DNA of 64,000 bases from Salinicola aestuarinus (GCF_003206645.1 NZ_PZJP01000005.1:618904-682903), one strand, 5' to 3'; positions 29,465 through 38,497 are shown, numbered from the stretch's first letter. The notes: generated by a model from the letters alone, not told the origin. Program-made: numbers and translations.

Positions 29465-29980
29465 ATGAGCTTCAAAACCCTTGCCGCTCTTGTGGCAGCT
29501 TGCGCCTCGATCAGCCTGACCGGCTGCGCATCTATTGTTGGCGACAGCGATCAAAGCATGACGATCAGTAGTTCACCCTCCGATGCGGCGGTTGTTATCA
29601 CTGACGAAACTGCCAAGCAAATTTTCACCGGCACGACGCCGACCACCGTCACACTCAAGAAGTCTGACGGCAGCTATTTCGGTGGAAAGACCTACCATGT
29701 CGAGATCGACAAGCCGGGCTACCAGATGCGTCAGATCACGCTGACGACGTCGCCGAACGGCTGGTTCATCGGCGGTAATATTCTGTTCGGTGGCGTCATC
29801 GGTTGGCTGGTCGTCGACCCGTTCAATGGCGGCATGTATACGCTGTCACCCGATGAGATCAGCGCCGATCTCGGCGATGCCGTCTCCATGCAGGGTGAGG
29901 GGGCGTCGCTCAACCTGGTGATGATGGAAGACGTGAGCACCGAGATGAAAGACAAGCTGGTCAAGGTTGGTCAGATCTGA
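29465..29980 (+). CDS. Putative lipoprotein of unknown function
   Basis: A 171-residue protein with a lipoprotein signal peptide and lipobox LTGC (Cys at about residue 21). The mature part has a short beta-rich segment, VTLKKSDGSYFGGKTYHVEIDKPGY, that recalls a PEGA-type domain. It then has a hydrophobic glycine-rich stretch (WFIGGNILFGGVIGWLVVDP) that may be membrane-inserted. I do not recognise a specific family function. It is expressed as a single gene, with an AT-rich upstream region. Confidence 0.8.
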   Translation: MSFKTLAALVAACASISLTGCASIVGDSDQSMTISSSPSDAAVVITDETAKQIFTGTTPTTVTLKKSDGSYFGGKTYHVEIDKPGYQMRQITLTTSPNGWFIGGNILFGGVIGWLVVDPFNGGMYTLSPDEISADLGDAVSMQGEGASLNLVMMEDVSTEMKDKLVKVGQI

Positions 29981-30109
29981 GTACTTTGGACCGGGCGTTT
30001 GCCCGGTCTATTTCTCTCTGGATTCCCACGAACGTATCCATTCCTACGACCAATCCCATTCCCTCAAAGACCTGAACGCCTCTCTCTATCGCCTCTTCCT
30101 CTATCGCGT

Positions 30110-30213
30110 GTGTCGACTCAATTCGCCGATGCCGTCGGGCGAATGGTGATCTCGGTGGTGTCGACTCAATTCGCCGATGCCGTCGGGCGAATGGTGATCT
30201 CGGTGGTGTCGAC
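30110..30213. repeat. 48-bp perfect tandem duplication at an SDR gene end
   Basis: The block 30110-30157 is repeated exactly at 30158-30205, and the first eight bases (GTGTCGAC) recur at 30206-30213. The inner copy encodes the last codons and stop of the minus-strand SDR gene; the outer copy lies just beyond that stop and is untranslated. Confidence 0.92.
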
Positions 30214-30915
30214 GCTGGCCGGCGCTTCGATGAGTTGGCGAACGGCGCGGGCGATGTCGCTGGGCTTTAGGGCGATGGCGCGATACTCATCCATCAGGGC
30301 GGCGGTGTCGCCGTGGGTGATGGTCGAGGCAAGCTCGCTCGCCACGACGCCGGGATTGACGCAGGTCACGCGAATGTTCGATGTCTCCTGGCGCAATCCG
30401 TCGGAGATGGCGCGGACGGCGAACTTGGTCCCACAGTAGACCGCGGCGGTAGGCACGGCCTGCAGCGCGCCGATGGAGCCGATGTTGATGATCTGCCCCT
30501 CGCCCTGTCGCTCCATCACCGGTAGCACGGCGCCAATACCCCACAGCACGCCCTTGATGTTGACGTCGACCATCCGCTCCCATTCGTCCCGTTTGCCGGC
30601 AGAGAGCGGGGAGAGCGGCATGATGCCGGCGTTGTTCACCAGCACGTCGATTCGACCCCAGCGCTCCAGCGCGGTATCGGCGAAGGCGGCCATGTCGGCG
30701 CGGTCGGTGACGTCCAGCGCCTGCACCTCAACCTCAACCCTACCGCCGCTGTCGCGGAGCTCGGCGGCGATGCGCTCCAACTTGTCCACCCGGCGCGCGC
30801 CGAGCAGCACACGGCCGCCGGCGGCGGCCAGCTCACGGGCGATGCCTTCACCTATGCCGCTGCTGGCGCCGGTAATCAGGATGACTTTGTCGTTCAGGTT
30901 TGTGCTAGCGCTCAT
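30166..30915 (-). CDS. Short-chain dehydrogenase/reductase
   Basis: A 249-residue classical SDR enzyme. The cofactor loop TGASSGIGEG is near the N-terminus, NNAG (LVNNAGIMP) follows, the catalytic Ser lies in IINIGSIGAL and the catalytic YxxxK is YCGTK. The RR pair in LLGARRVDKL after strand 2 suggests NADP(H) preference. The substrate is unknown; such enzymes reduce many carbonyl compounds. It diverges from a LysR-type regulator gene that probably controls it. Its 3' end is tandemly duplicated. Confidence 0.9.
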   Translation of the reverse strand: MSASTNLNDKVILITGASSGIGEGIARELAAAGGRVLLGARRVDKLERIAAELRDSGGRVEVEVQALDVTDRADMAAFADTALERWGRIDVLVNNAGIMPLSPLSAGKRDEWERMVDVNIKGVLWGIGAVLPVMERQGEGQIINIGSIGALQAVPTAAVYCGTKFAVRAISDGLRQETSNIRVTCVNPGVVASELASTITHGDTAALMDEYRAIALKPSDIARAVRQLIEAPASVDTTEITIRPTASAN

Positions 30916-31045
30916 GATTCTGTTTCCCGTCGTTTCTCAAGCGGACGAATGTCCGGCTCCCGTGAGCGACAAGATAGGGCGCGGCACCGTTGAGTAGAAT
31001 AGGCTGCACGCTGGACATAATGGTTAGCAAGGCTTGCCAATCGCG

Positions 31046-31930
31046 ATGGATCTCAATCTTTTGACACTGTTTATTGCCGTGGCGGAGGCGGGCAATTTCC
31101 GTGCCGCCGCGGATCGGCTGGGGGTGACGCGCTCCGCCGTCAGCCAGGGCGTAAGACGGCTGGAGAGCGACCTGACGCGGCCGCTATTTAACCGCACCAC
31201 GCGTAGCGTTCGACTCACGGAAGAGGGCGAGCGCCTGTATCAGGCGCTTGTCCATCCGCTGGGGGAGATTGACGCGGTGCTGGGAGCCACGCGGGATGCG
31301 CCCGGCGCGCCCCACGGCACGTTGCGGGTCACGGCGACATCGATTGCCGAGCGATTCCTCTCCGGGCCGCTGATCGCCGACTTCGCCGAACGCTATCCGC
31401 ACGTCACCCTCGACGTGACGGTAACCGACGAGGAATTCGACATCGTCGCCACGGGGTTCGACGCCGGCATTCGTCTGGGGGAGGTGATCGAGCGTGACAT
31501 GGTCGCCGTGCCGCTGACCGGCGAGCAGCGACAGGTCGCCGTCGCCTCGCCGGCGTATCTGGCGCGTCATGGCTACCCGGCGCACCCCGGGGAACTGACG
31601 CATCACCGCTGCATCGGCTGGCGCCCGCGACCCGACACGGCGCCGTATCGCTGGGAGTTCGAGCGTGACGGCCAGGCATTCGATGTGGCGGTCGCGCCGC
31701 AGGTGACCACCAACGACCTGTTGCTGATGATCCGCACGGCGCTGGCCGGCGGCGGTATCACCTTCGGCATGGAAGAGACGTTCCGGCCCTACATCGAGCG
31801 CGGCGAGCTGATGACGCTGCTGGATGACTGGCTGCCCCCTTTCGCCGGCTTCTCGCTCTACTACCCGAGCCGGCGCACCGTCACGCCCAAGTTGCGCGCA
31901 CTGATCGATCACGTTCGCGACTATCGCTGA
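31046..31930 (+). CDS. LysR-type transcriptional regulator
   Basis: A 294-residue LysR regulator. The winged helix-turn-helix is MDLNLLTLFIAVAEAGNFRA then AADRLGVTRSAVSQGVRRLE, and the rest is the two-lobed effector-binding domain with the DVTVTDEEFDIVATGFDAGIR region seen in the AaeR/DmlR-like branch. The ATG at 31046 is preferred over an upstream TTG. It is divergent from the SDR gene, 130 bp apart, and is probably its regulator. The effector is unknown. Confidence 0.9.
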   Translation: MDLNLLTLFIAVAEAGNFRAAADRLGVTRSAVSQGVRRLESDLTRPLFNRTTRSVRLTEEGERLYQALVHPLGEIDAVLGATRDAPGAPHGTLRVTATSIAERFLSGPLIADFAERYPHVTLDVTVTDEEFDIVATGFDAGIRLGEVIERDMVAVPLTGEQRQVAVASPAYLARHGYPAHPGELTHHRCIGWRPRPDTAPYRWEFERDGQAFDVAVAPQVTTNDLLLMIRTALAGGGITFGMEETFRPYIERGELMTLLDDWLPPFAGFSLYYPSRRTVTPKLRALIDHVRDYR

Positions 31931-31971
31931 CCCCTTGGTCGCTTCTGGTCAGAGTGGACGCGCGCCGCCTC

Positions 31972-32214
31972 TCACTCGGGCGGTAGGGCGCCTTCCTGCA
32001 TCACTTGGCGCCAGCGGTGGCGCTGTGCTTCCAGCGCGGCGATCTGGCCGAGTTTGTCGAGGCCGCGATTTCCCGTTAGCTGTCGGTCGTGCCTGCCCGG
32101 GGTAAGCCTGGGCAGCCTCTGGCCGGTGTCGATGGTCGAACGGGTGGCCGTCACGACATCTTCCTCAGGAAATGCCTTTACCGGCCGATACTTGGCGCGG
32201 CGGTTCGCCGCCAT
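31972..32214 (-). CDS. Possible small hypothetical protein
   Basis: An 80-residue basic frame from ATG 32214 to 31972. The C-terminal half (GLDKLGQIAALEAQRHRWRQVMQ) looks protein-like, with a heptad helix, but I recognise no family, and the only upstream ribosome binding site is weak. It overlaps the probable promoter region of the lipoprotein gene on the other strand. It could be a real small gene, a gene remnant, or chance in GC-rich DNA. Confidence 0.3.
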   Translation of the reverse strand: MAANRRAKYRPVKAFPEEDVVTATRSTIDTGQRLPRLTPGRHDRQLTGNRGLDKLGQIAALEAQRHRWRQVMQEGALPPE

Positions 32215-32245
32215 GACCACCAAGCAATGCCGTAAGGGAACATCG

Positions 32246-32698
32246 ATGATCAAACGCACAGTGTTGGGCGGGCTGATTGCCGCCACGCTGCTGGTGTCGG
32301 GGTGCGCCTCGGTGCCGATGGGGAGTAGTGAAGAAGACCGGGCACTCAAGCAGTTTCCCGTGCCGCCCGACAATCAGGCGGGGCTCTACGTCTACCGCGA
32401 CAGCTTCATGGGCAAGGCGCTGAAGAAGACGTTGACGCTAGATGGCCGCCCTCTGGGTAAGACCGCCAATGGCGTCTATTTCTACGAGACGATCGCGCCG
32501 GGTGAGCACGAACTGGCAACGGAATCGGAGTTCAGCGACAACGCGATCCGATTCTCGGCGAATGCCGGGAAGAACTATTTCGTCGAGCAGTACATCAAGC
32601 TGGGCGTCTTCGTCGGGGGGGCCAATCTCGAGCTGAAACCCGAAGCCGAGGGCATGCAGGCGCTGCGCGAATGCTGCCATTTGGCCGCACCTCAGTAG
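32246..32698 (+). CDS. DUF2846-type lipoprotein
   Basis: A 150-residue lipoprotein. MIKRTVLGGLIAATLLVSGC is the signal peptide with lipobox VSGC. The mature part follows the DUF2846 pattern: AGLYVYRDSFMGKALKKTL, a LDGRPLGKTANGVYFYETI strand pair, PGEHELATES and NYFVEQYIKLGVFVGG. The function of the family is unknown. The ATG at 32246 is chosen because it begins the signal peptide and has AAGGGA 7 bases before it; a longer in-frame extension is not credible. Confidence 0.85.
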   Translation: MIKRTVLGGLIAATLLVSGCASVPMGSSEEDRALKQFPVPPDNQAGLYVYRDSFMGKALKKTLTLDGRPLGKTANGVYFYETIAPGEHELATESEFSDNAIRFSANAGKNYFVEQYIKLGVFVGGANLELKPEAEGMQALRECCHLAAPQ

Positions 32699-32760
32699 AG
32701 TCCCCGCGCCAGAGTGTCGCGCGCCGAAGAGCGGTCTTTCGCCGGTTATTGTGGTTCACC

Positions 32761-32840
32761 TACCGACAAGGGATCTTACCCGCCGATAAGGAATCTCACC
32801 CGCCGATAGCCGAGAAGCCCTGACGACGCAGGGCTTCTCG
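32761..32840. terminator. 20-bp tandem repeats and 12-bp hairpin between convergent genes
   Basis: Units of 20 bases starting at 32761, 32781 and 32801 (the core CGCCGATA is shared by the last two) run into a perfect 12-bp hairpin, CGAGAAGCCCTG with loop ACGACG, at 32811-32840. It lies between the convergent lipoprotein and lactonase genes and probably terminates both, although no T-run follows. Confidence 0.6.
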
Positions 32841-32906
32841 GGTGGGTAACGAAGCGCATCGTGAAGGCCGGGCATCCTTCATCGATAGCGCGACTCGCCG
32901 CGGCGA

Positions 32907-34040
32907 TCACTCATAAGAGACGATCTCGACCCAGTTGGCGTTGTCTCCCGTGGCGGCGCTGTCGACCTTCTCCAGCCCGCCGTTTTCGGGGTCGATTCGG
33001 TAGAGCCCCAGCTCGCCGTCGAGCTGGCCGGAAACGACCATGTAGCGCCCGGTGTCGTCGATGCGAAAGCCGCGGGGCTGGAGCTCCACCGGCAGGCTGC
33101 GCTGGTAGCTGAGTTCGCCCGTCTCCGGGTCCGCTTTGAGGGTACTGATGAGGCTGCTGGTGCGCTCCGAGATGTAGACGTAGCGCCCGTCCGGGGTGAC
33201 CTGAATGTCTGCGGCCCAGATGCGCAGGGTTTCGTCACCGTCCGGGATGTCTTCCTGCGGGATGCCGTGGGCCAGATCGAGCGCCTCGGGGACGCCCTCG
33301 ACGGTGCCCTGGCGCGTCAGCGTGCCGTCGTCGGCATCAATGGCGTAGGTGGTGACGGCGCCGGTGAGTTCGCCGAGCACGTAGAGATGGCGGCTATCCG
33401 GGGCGAAGCGGAAATGGCGCGGCCCGGTGCCTTCCGGCGTGTCCACGGTGGCGGGCTCGTTGGCGCTGAGTTCGCCCGAGTCGGCGTCGAAGCGGAACTG
33501 GGTGATCTGATCGTCACCGAGCACGGAAACGAAGGCGAAGCGGTTATCCGGCGTGGTCTGGATGGCGTGGGCACGCTGGCCGGTGTCGACGGTCTGTGTC
33601 GAATCCCCGGCCACGCCGTCGGCGTCGATGGGGCCGACGCTGGCGATGTCGTCCGAGTAGGAGGCGCTGAGCAGGTAATTGCCGCTCTCATCGGTATCGA
33701 TGTAGGCCATGGGAGAGGGCAGTGACCCGCTCCCTTCTCGCGTCAGCTCGCCGCTCTCCGGGTCGATGCGGTAGCTCAGCACGCGGTAGGGCTCGCTGCC
33801 GATGCCGGCGTAGAGATGGTGTAGGTCCGGGCTGAGTGCCATCGGCATGACCGAGTCTTCCGCCTTGGTGGTGGTCAGCGGCGTCAGCGTCGCGCTGTCG
33901 CGGTCGAGCGTATAGCTTGCGATGACGCCGTCGTCGGCGTTGGAGACATAGACGTAGGTCGCCGCCTGAGCGCTCAGACAGGCGGCGAGCAGTGCGCCTC
34001 CCGTGAGCCAACTGACGGCCTGGTTCCTCATCCTTGGCAT
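32907..34040 (-). CDS. Exported beta-propeller protein, lactonase family
   Basis: A 377-residue secreted protein with a signal peptide (LTGGALLAACLSAQA) and seven-bladed beta-propeller repeats of the 6-phosphogluconolactonase-like (Pgl) family. Repeats such as YVYVSNADDGVIASYTLD, LYAGIGSEPYRVLSYRID, FAFVSVLGDDQITQFRFD and LYVLGELTGAVTTYAID show the blade pattern. Cytoplasmic Pgl hydrolyses 6-phosphogluconolactone; an exported version is more likely to act on other lactones or to be structural. ATG 34040 has a good ribosome binding site (AAGGAAG). The protein is acidic, as halophile exports often are. Confidence 0.82.
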   Translation of the reverse strand: MPRMRNQAVSWLTGGALLAACLSAQAATYVYVSNADDGVIASYTLDRDSATLTPLTTTKAEDSVMPMALSPDLHHLYAGIGSEPYRVLSYRIDPESGELTREGSGSLPSPMAYIDTDESGNYLLSASYSDDIASVGPIDADGVAGDSTQTVDTGQRAHAIQTTPDNRFAFVSVLGDDQITQFRFDADSGELSANEPATVDTPEGTGPRHFRFAPDSRHLYVLGELTGAVTTYAIDADDGTLTRQGTVEGVPEALDLAHGIPQEDIPDGDETLRIWAADIQVTPDGRYVYISERTSSLISTLKADPETGELSYQRSLPVELQPRGFRIDDTGRYMVVSGQLDGELGLYRIDPENGGLEKVDSAATGDNANWVEIVSYE

Positions 34041-34408
34041 GGGTCTTCCTTGTTCGTCGGTAGCGTGCGGGCCGCTTCGCCGCGTGGGCGGCGAGACGCC
34101 GGGTGGCGACACGGGTAACCGTGCGGCTGCGAGTCAAACTAGGCCGCTGCCCGCTATTCCACAACGCGACCTTAAGCTGAGAGCCTCGCCGCGAGGGGCG
34201 GCCATTCACGCCGCGCAGCGGTTGATGAACGTGGCTCACGTTGCGGTGAAATTAAATCACTACACCTCATGCGGAGGCTCTGTCATAAAGGGTCAAATGT
34301 TTTCCGGTGATGGGCCCGTGCGGTCCGTTCGATGAAAGAATTCGATAAGCGGTTGGATTCGTTCTGAAGCATCAGAATCGATCCCAGTGACCAGGGTGGG
34401 CACCAACG
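34041..34408. promoter_or_regulatory. mesXD regulatory region with two MetR-like boxes
   Basis: This 368-bp region before mesX holds two MetR-type dyads, TGAA-N5-TTCA with one mismatch each: TGAACGTGGCTCA at 34226-34238 and TGAAATTAAATCA at 34247-34259. Their centres are 21 bp apart, two helical turns. The downstream genes make methionine, so control by MetR (activated by homocysteine) is plausible. No riboswitch is recognised. Confidence 0.5.
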
Positions 34409-35422
34409 ATGAGCCAGGACTTTACGTTTACCGTCAGCAGTGTCGCGTTCGACGAGCACTATCGTCCCGCCGACAACACGCGGACCACGACCAATTTCGC
34501 CAACCTGGCGAGAGGCGAGCGGCGTCGTGAGAACCTGCGCAATGCGCTGACGATGATCGAGAACCGTTTCAACAGCCTGGCCCACTGGGACAACCCCACC
34601 GGCGATCGGTACGCGGTCGAACTCGAGATCATCACCGGCGACGTGCAGGTGGGCGCTGAGGCAAGCGAGACGCGCTTTCCGGCTATCGAGGTGCTGAAAA
34701 CGACGATCGTCGACAGGCAGGCGGGCGTGCGAATCCCGGGCATGGTCGGCAACAACTTTTCGTCCTACGTGCGGGATTACGACTTCAGCGTGCGCCTCGC
34801 CGAGCACAATCGAGATCGTGCGGCATTCGGCATCCCGGAGGGATTCGGCGACCTGCACGGCACGCTGTTCAGACGCTTCATCGACTCCGAGGCGTATCGA
34901 AGCATCGCCGGCAAGCCGCCGGTCATCTGCCTCAGTGTCTCCAGCAGCAAGCAGTATCGTCGCACCGACAATCACCACCCGGTGCTGGGCGTGGAATACG
35001 TCAACGACGACGCGTCGCTGACGGACTTCTACTTCGGCAAGATGGGGCTCGAGGCGCGCTACTTCATGCCGCCGAACGGTGTCGCCCCGCTGGCGTTCTA
35101 CTTCGCCGGTGATCTACTCACCGACTATACGACGCTCGAGTTGATCAGCGCGATCAGCACGATGGAGACGTTCCAGAAGATCTATCGCCCCGAGATCTAC
35201 AATGCCAATTCGCCGGCGGGACAGTGCTATCGCCCGAGTCTGGAGCACGCTGACTATTCGCTGACGCGGGTGGTCTATGACCGGGAAGAGCGCAGCCAGT
35301 TGGGCATCGAGCAGGGGAAGTTCGCCGAAGAGCACTTCATCACGCCCTACCGCCACGTCTTCGAACGGTGGTCGGCCAAAGACACCGTTGATCAACCCAG
35401 GAACAAGGTCGCGTTTTCATGA
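34409..35422 (+). CDS. mesX: MesX (DUF1852), partner of a folate-independent methionine synthase
   Basis: A 337-residue DUF1852 protein. Recognisable stretches are FTFTVSSVAFDEHYRPADN, TTTNFANLARGERRRENLR and GVEYVNDDASLTDFYFGKMG. In Acinetobacter and relatives, DUF1852 (MesX) is required with the short MetE-like protein MesD to make methionine without folate-bound methyl groups; MesX itself may be part of an oxygen-dependent methyl-donor route. The stop overlaps the mesD start by four bases (ATGA), so the two are coupled. It is intact. Confidence 0.88.
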   Translation: MSQDFTFTVSSVAFDEHYRPADNTRTTTNFANLARGERRRENLRNALTMIENRFNSLAHWDNPTGDRYAVELEIITGDVQVGAEASETRFPAIEVLKTTIVDRQAGVRIPGMVGNNFSSYVRDYDFSVRLAEHNRDRAAFGIPEGFGDLHGTLFRRFIDSEAYRSIAGKPPVICLSVSSSKQYRRTDNHHPVLGVEYVNDDASLTDFYFGKMGLEARYFMPPNGVAPLAFYFAGDLLTDYTTLELISAISTMETFQKIYRPEIYNANSPAGQCYRPSLEHADYSLTRVVYDREERSQLGIEQGKFAEEHFITPYRHVFERWSAKDTVDQPRNKVAFS

Positions 35423-36450
35423 AAACATTGTTACCCACGTCGACGGCGGGCAGCCTGCCCAAACCTGCCTGGCTGGCGGAGCCCGAAAAACTCTGGTCGC
35501 CGTGGAAGCTGGAGGGTGACGCCCTGGTCGAGGGCAAGCAGGATGCGCTTCGACTGACGCTGGCCGATCAGCAACAGGCGGGAATCGATATCGTCAGCGA
35601 CGGCGAGCAGACCCGCCAGCACTTCGTCACCACCTTTATCGAGCACCTGAGCGGCGTCGACTTCGAGAAACGTCAGACGGTGAAGATTCGTGATCGCTAC
35701 GAGGCGAGCGTGCCCTCGGTCGTGGGGCCGGTGGCGCGTGAAAAAGCGGTGTTCGTCGATGACGCCCGTTTCCTGCGTCAGCAGACCGACCGGCCGATCA
35801 AATGGGCGCTGCCGGGACCGATGACCATGGTCGACACGCTATATGACGGCCACTACAAGAGCCGCGAAAAGCTCGCCTGGGAGTTCGCCCGGATCCTCAA
35901 CGAGGAAGCCAGAGAGCTGGCGGCCGCCGGCGTCGATATCATTCAGTTCGACGAGCCGGCATTCAACGTCTTCTTCGACGAGGTCAACGACTGGGGTATC
36001 GCGGCCCTGGAGCGCGCCATCGAAGGCGTGACGTGCGAGACCGGCGTGCACATCTGCTACGGCTACGGCATCAAGGCCAACAACGACTGGAAGAAGACCC
36101 TGGGGTCGGAGTGGCGCCAGTACGAGGAGACGTTCCCCAAGCTGCAGGCTTCCAACATCGATATCGTCTCGCTGGAGTGCCAGAACTCTCACGTGCCGAT
36201 GGAGCTCATCGAGCTCATCCGCGGCAAGAAGGTCATGGCGGGAGCCATCGATGTCGCCACCCAGACCGTCGAGACGCCGGAAGAGGTCGCCGACACGCTG
36301 CGCAAGGCCCTGCAGTTCGTCGACGCCGACAAGCTCTATCCCTGCACCAACTGCGGCATGACGCCGTTGCCGCGGCGCGTCGCGAGCGCCAAGCTCGAGG
36401 CCTTGAGTGCCGGTGCGGCGATCGTTCGCCGGGAGCTCCAGACCCGCTAG
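35419..36450 (+). CDS. mesD: MesD-type core methionine synthase (short MetE homologue)
   Basis: A 343-residue single TIM-barrel protein equal to the C-terminal catalytic half of MetE; the N-terminal half that holds polyglutamyl-folate is absent. The zinc ligands are visible: His and Cys in GVHICYGYG, Glu in SLECQNSH, and Cys in PCTNCGMTPLP. QFDEPAFNVFF gives the homocysteine-binding acidic residue. It methylates homocysteine to methionine using a donor other than folate. Pairing with DUF1852 assigns it to the MesD group instead of MesA, B or C. A GC hairpin follows at 36458-36477. Confidence 0.88.
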   Translation: MKTLLPTSTAGSLPKPAWLAEPEKLWSPWKLEGDALVEGKQDALRLTLADQQQAGIDIVSDGEQTRQHFVTTFIEHLSGVDFEKRQTVKIRDRYEASVPSVVGPVAREKAVFVDDARFLRQQTDRPIKWALPGPMTMVDTLYDGHYKSREKLAWEFARILNEEARELAAAGVDIIQFDEPAFNVFFDEVNDWGIAALERAIEGVTCETGVHICYGYGIKANNDWKKTLGSEWRQYEETFPKLQASNIDIVSLECQNSHVPMELIELIRGKKVMAGAIDVATQTVETPEEVADTLRKALQFVDADKLYPCTNCGMTPLPRRVASAKLEALSAGAAIVRRELQTR

Positions 36451-36591
36451 AACACGAGGGCCGGCGCAAACCGGCCCGGGCATGACAGTGCCACCCTTCC
36501 TTTTGCGGTGCATCGGGTGCAGGGTGGCATACCCTCGAGAGGGAGCCGGCCCGGTTGGGCTGGCCTGTCACTGCCTGCCGGGAACCTCACC

Positions 36592-37068
36592 ATGACCACC
36601 GTCGCCATCTTCGTCGACACCCAGAACGTCTACTACACCGCGCGTGAAGCCTACGGCAAGCACTTCGACTATCGCCGCTTCTGGGCCAAGGCGACGGCGG
36701 GGCGAGAGGTGCTCACCGCGCGCTGTTACGCCACCGACAAGGGAGACGCCAAGCAGCGCGGCTTCCAGAACACGCTGCGCACGATCGGCTTCGAGGTGAA
36801 GTTGAAGCCCTTCATTCAGCGCGCGGATGGCTCCGCCAAGGGCGACTGGGATGTCGGCATCACGCTCGACGCCATCGAGTTCGCGGCGCGGGCAGATGTC
36901 ATCGTGCTGGTCTCCGGCGACGGCGACTTCGACCTGCTGGCACAGAAGATTCGCGAGGCGCACGGCAAGCGCGTCGAGGTCTACGGCGTACCCCGGCTGA
37001 CCGCCAATTCGCTGATCCGCTCGGCGAGCGAGTTCATGCCCATCGAAGGCGAGCTGCTGCTGGGCTAG
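36592..37068 (+). CDS. NYN-domain (LabA/DUF88) putative nuclease
   Basis: A 158-residue NYN-domain protein of the LabA/DUF88 group, a PIN-like fold often acting on RNA. The metal-binding aspartates are in place: VAIFVDTQNVYY at the N-terminus, KGDWDVGITLDAI in the middle and VLVSGDGDFDLLAQKI. The C-terminus (GKRVEVYGVPRLTANSLIRS) is typical. The exact substrate is unknown. The ATG at 36592 gives the conserved N-terminus; the upstream in-frame extension has no family match. Confidence 0.88.
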   Translation: MTTVAIFVDTQNVYYTAREAYGKHFDYRRFWAKATAGREVLTARCYATDKGDAKQRGFQNTLRTIGFEVKLKPFIQRADGSAKGDWDVGITLDAIEFAARADVIVLVSGDGDFDLLAQKIREAHGKRVEVYGVPRLTANSLIRSASEFMPIEGELLLG

Positions 37069-37090
37069 CGCGCGGCACCGTGACCCGCGG

Positions 37091-38497
37091 TCAAGTCTCG
37101 GCCCGTGGCAGCGCCATCACCACTCGTAGTCCACCCCCCGGGCGGTTGGTCAGCGTCAGCCGGCCGCGGTGCGCCATCACGATACTTCGAACGATGCTCA
37201 ACCCCAGACCGTAGCCGCCGCTGGCGGTGGGCGAACCGTCGCCCTGCCCGCCATTGCCTTGAACATAGGGCTGGGTGACGTCGACGGTTTCCGTGCCATC
37301 AAGGCCGGGGCCGTCGTCTTCGATCGTTACCTCGGCCCAGGCGCCTGTCGTTCGCAGCGATAGATGGGCGTTGCCGGCATGGCGCAGGGCGTTGTCGATC
37401 AGATTATGCAGCACCCGCCGCAGGCTGGCGGCGTGGCCGGCGACGGGCACGGATTCGCTGGCGTGCCAGTGAACGTCGCTGCCGGTCTCGGTGAAGTCAT
37501 CGGCGACGGCGGTGATCAGCCCGCTCAGGTCGCAGGTGGTGTTGCCGGTCGGTGTCGTGTTCTCGCTGGCGGAGTCCAGCAGCGAGCGAATCAGTCCTTC
37601 CATCTGCGCGATGTTGTCGATCAGTTTGCCGCGAAGTCTCTCGTCACCGATGCCTTCCGCGCGCAGCCGCATGCGGGTAAGCGGGGTGCGCAGATCATGC
37701 GAAACGGCCGCCAGCAACTGGGTGCGGGCCTCCAGCAGGTCGATCAACTGATGCTGCATGGCGTTGAAGGTCTCCGCCGCCTGGCGCATCTCCTTCGGCC
37801 CCTCCACCGGTATTGGCGGCTGCTGAAGATTGTGTCCCAGCGCCGAAGCCGCGCGCACCAGCCGCCTGAGCGGTCGGGTGCTAAGACGCACCACGAGGAG
37901 CGCCACGGCCACTAGGGCGAGGGCGCGCAGCAGATAGACGCGCAGCCCGTAGTCGAGCAGCACCCGCCACACGGAGCGAGCGTTCCACCCCTGTTCCTGC
38001 CTTGCCTCGATATGCAACCACCGATGCGGCGCCAGCCGAAGCTGAAAGTCGAAATGCCCCACCACATGGGAGAGTCCGAACAGGCCGGCCCAGGTTCTGG
38101 CGTGGCCGTTCTCGTCGCGAATCTGCACGTTGAGTAGCTCGAGTGTCACGTCATGCCCCAGCTCTCGTTCCAGGGCTTCCCGGAGCATCCGTTCGACGTT
38201 TTCGGGCCCGGCATCGAGCCGACGCGGCGCGGGAAGCGGTGCGTCGAGGCGCTCGGGATGGAACGTCTCAGTGGCCAGCGAAGCGAGCGGTGCGCCGCTC
38301 GCAAGCTGCTGCAGGGTATCGACGGTGCGAAAGCTCACCAGGCGCGTGGGCACCTCGAGCACCTGGCTGTAGCGCACGTCATACCAGATGCTGCTGAACA
38401 GCAGTTGGATCGATAACCCGCCGGCGACGACGATCACGCAGAGCTGACCGAAGAGCGAGTCGGGCCAGAGGCGGCGAAAGGCTGTCGTTGTCCGCAT
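37091..38497 (-). CDS. OmpR-group sensor histidine kinase
   Basis: A 468-residue membrane kinase. Transmembrane helix 1 is at about residues 18-36 and helix 2 at about 195-215. Between them lies a periplasmic domain of ~150 residues. A HAMP domain follows, then the phosphoacceptor motif AAVSHDLRTPLTRMRLR, an N box LHNLIDNALRHAG and G boxes DDGPGLDG and YGLGLSIVRSIV. The start overlaps the response regulator stop by one base, so the pair is translated together. The stimulus is unknown; the operon diverges from an iron-siderophore receptor. Confidence 0.9.
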   Translation of the reverse strand: MRTTTAFRRLWPDSLFGQLCVIVVAGGLSIQLLFSSIWYDVRYSQVLEVPTRLVSFRTVDTLQQLASGAPLASLATETFHPERLDAPLPAPRRLDAGPENVERMLREALERELGHDVTLELLNVQIRDENGHARTWAGLFGLSHVVGHFDFQLRLAPHRWLHIEARQEQGWNARSVWRVLLDYGLRVYLLRALALVAVALLVVRLSTRPLRRLVRAASALGHNLQQPPIPVEGPKEMRQAAETFNAMQHQLIDLLEARTQLLAAVSHDLRTPLTRMRLRAEGIGDERLRGKLIDNIAQMEGLIRSLLDSASENTTPTGNTTCDLSGLITAVADDFTETGSDVHWHASESVPVAGHAASLRRVLHNLIDNALRHAGNAHLSLRTTGAWAEVTIEDDGPGLDGTETVDVTQPYVQGNGGQGDGSPTASGGYGLGLSIVRSIVMAHRGRLTLTNRPGGGLRVVMALPRAET

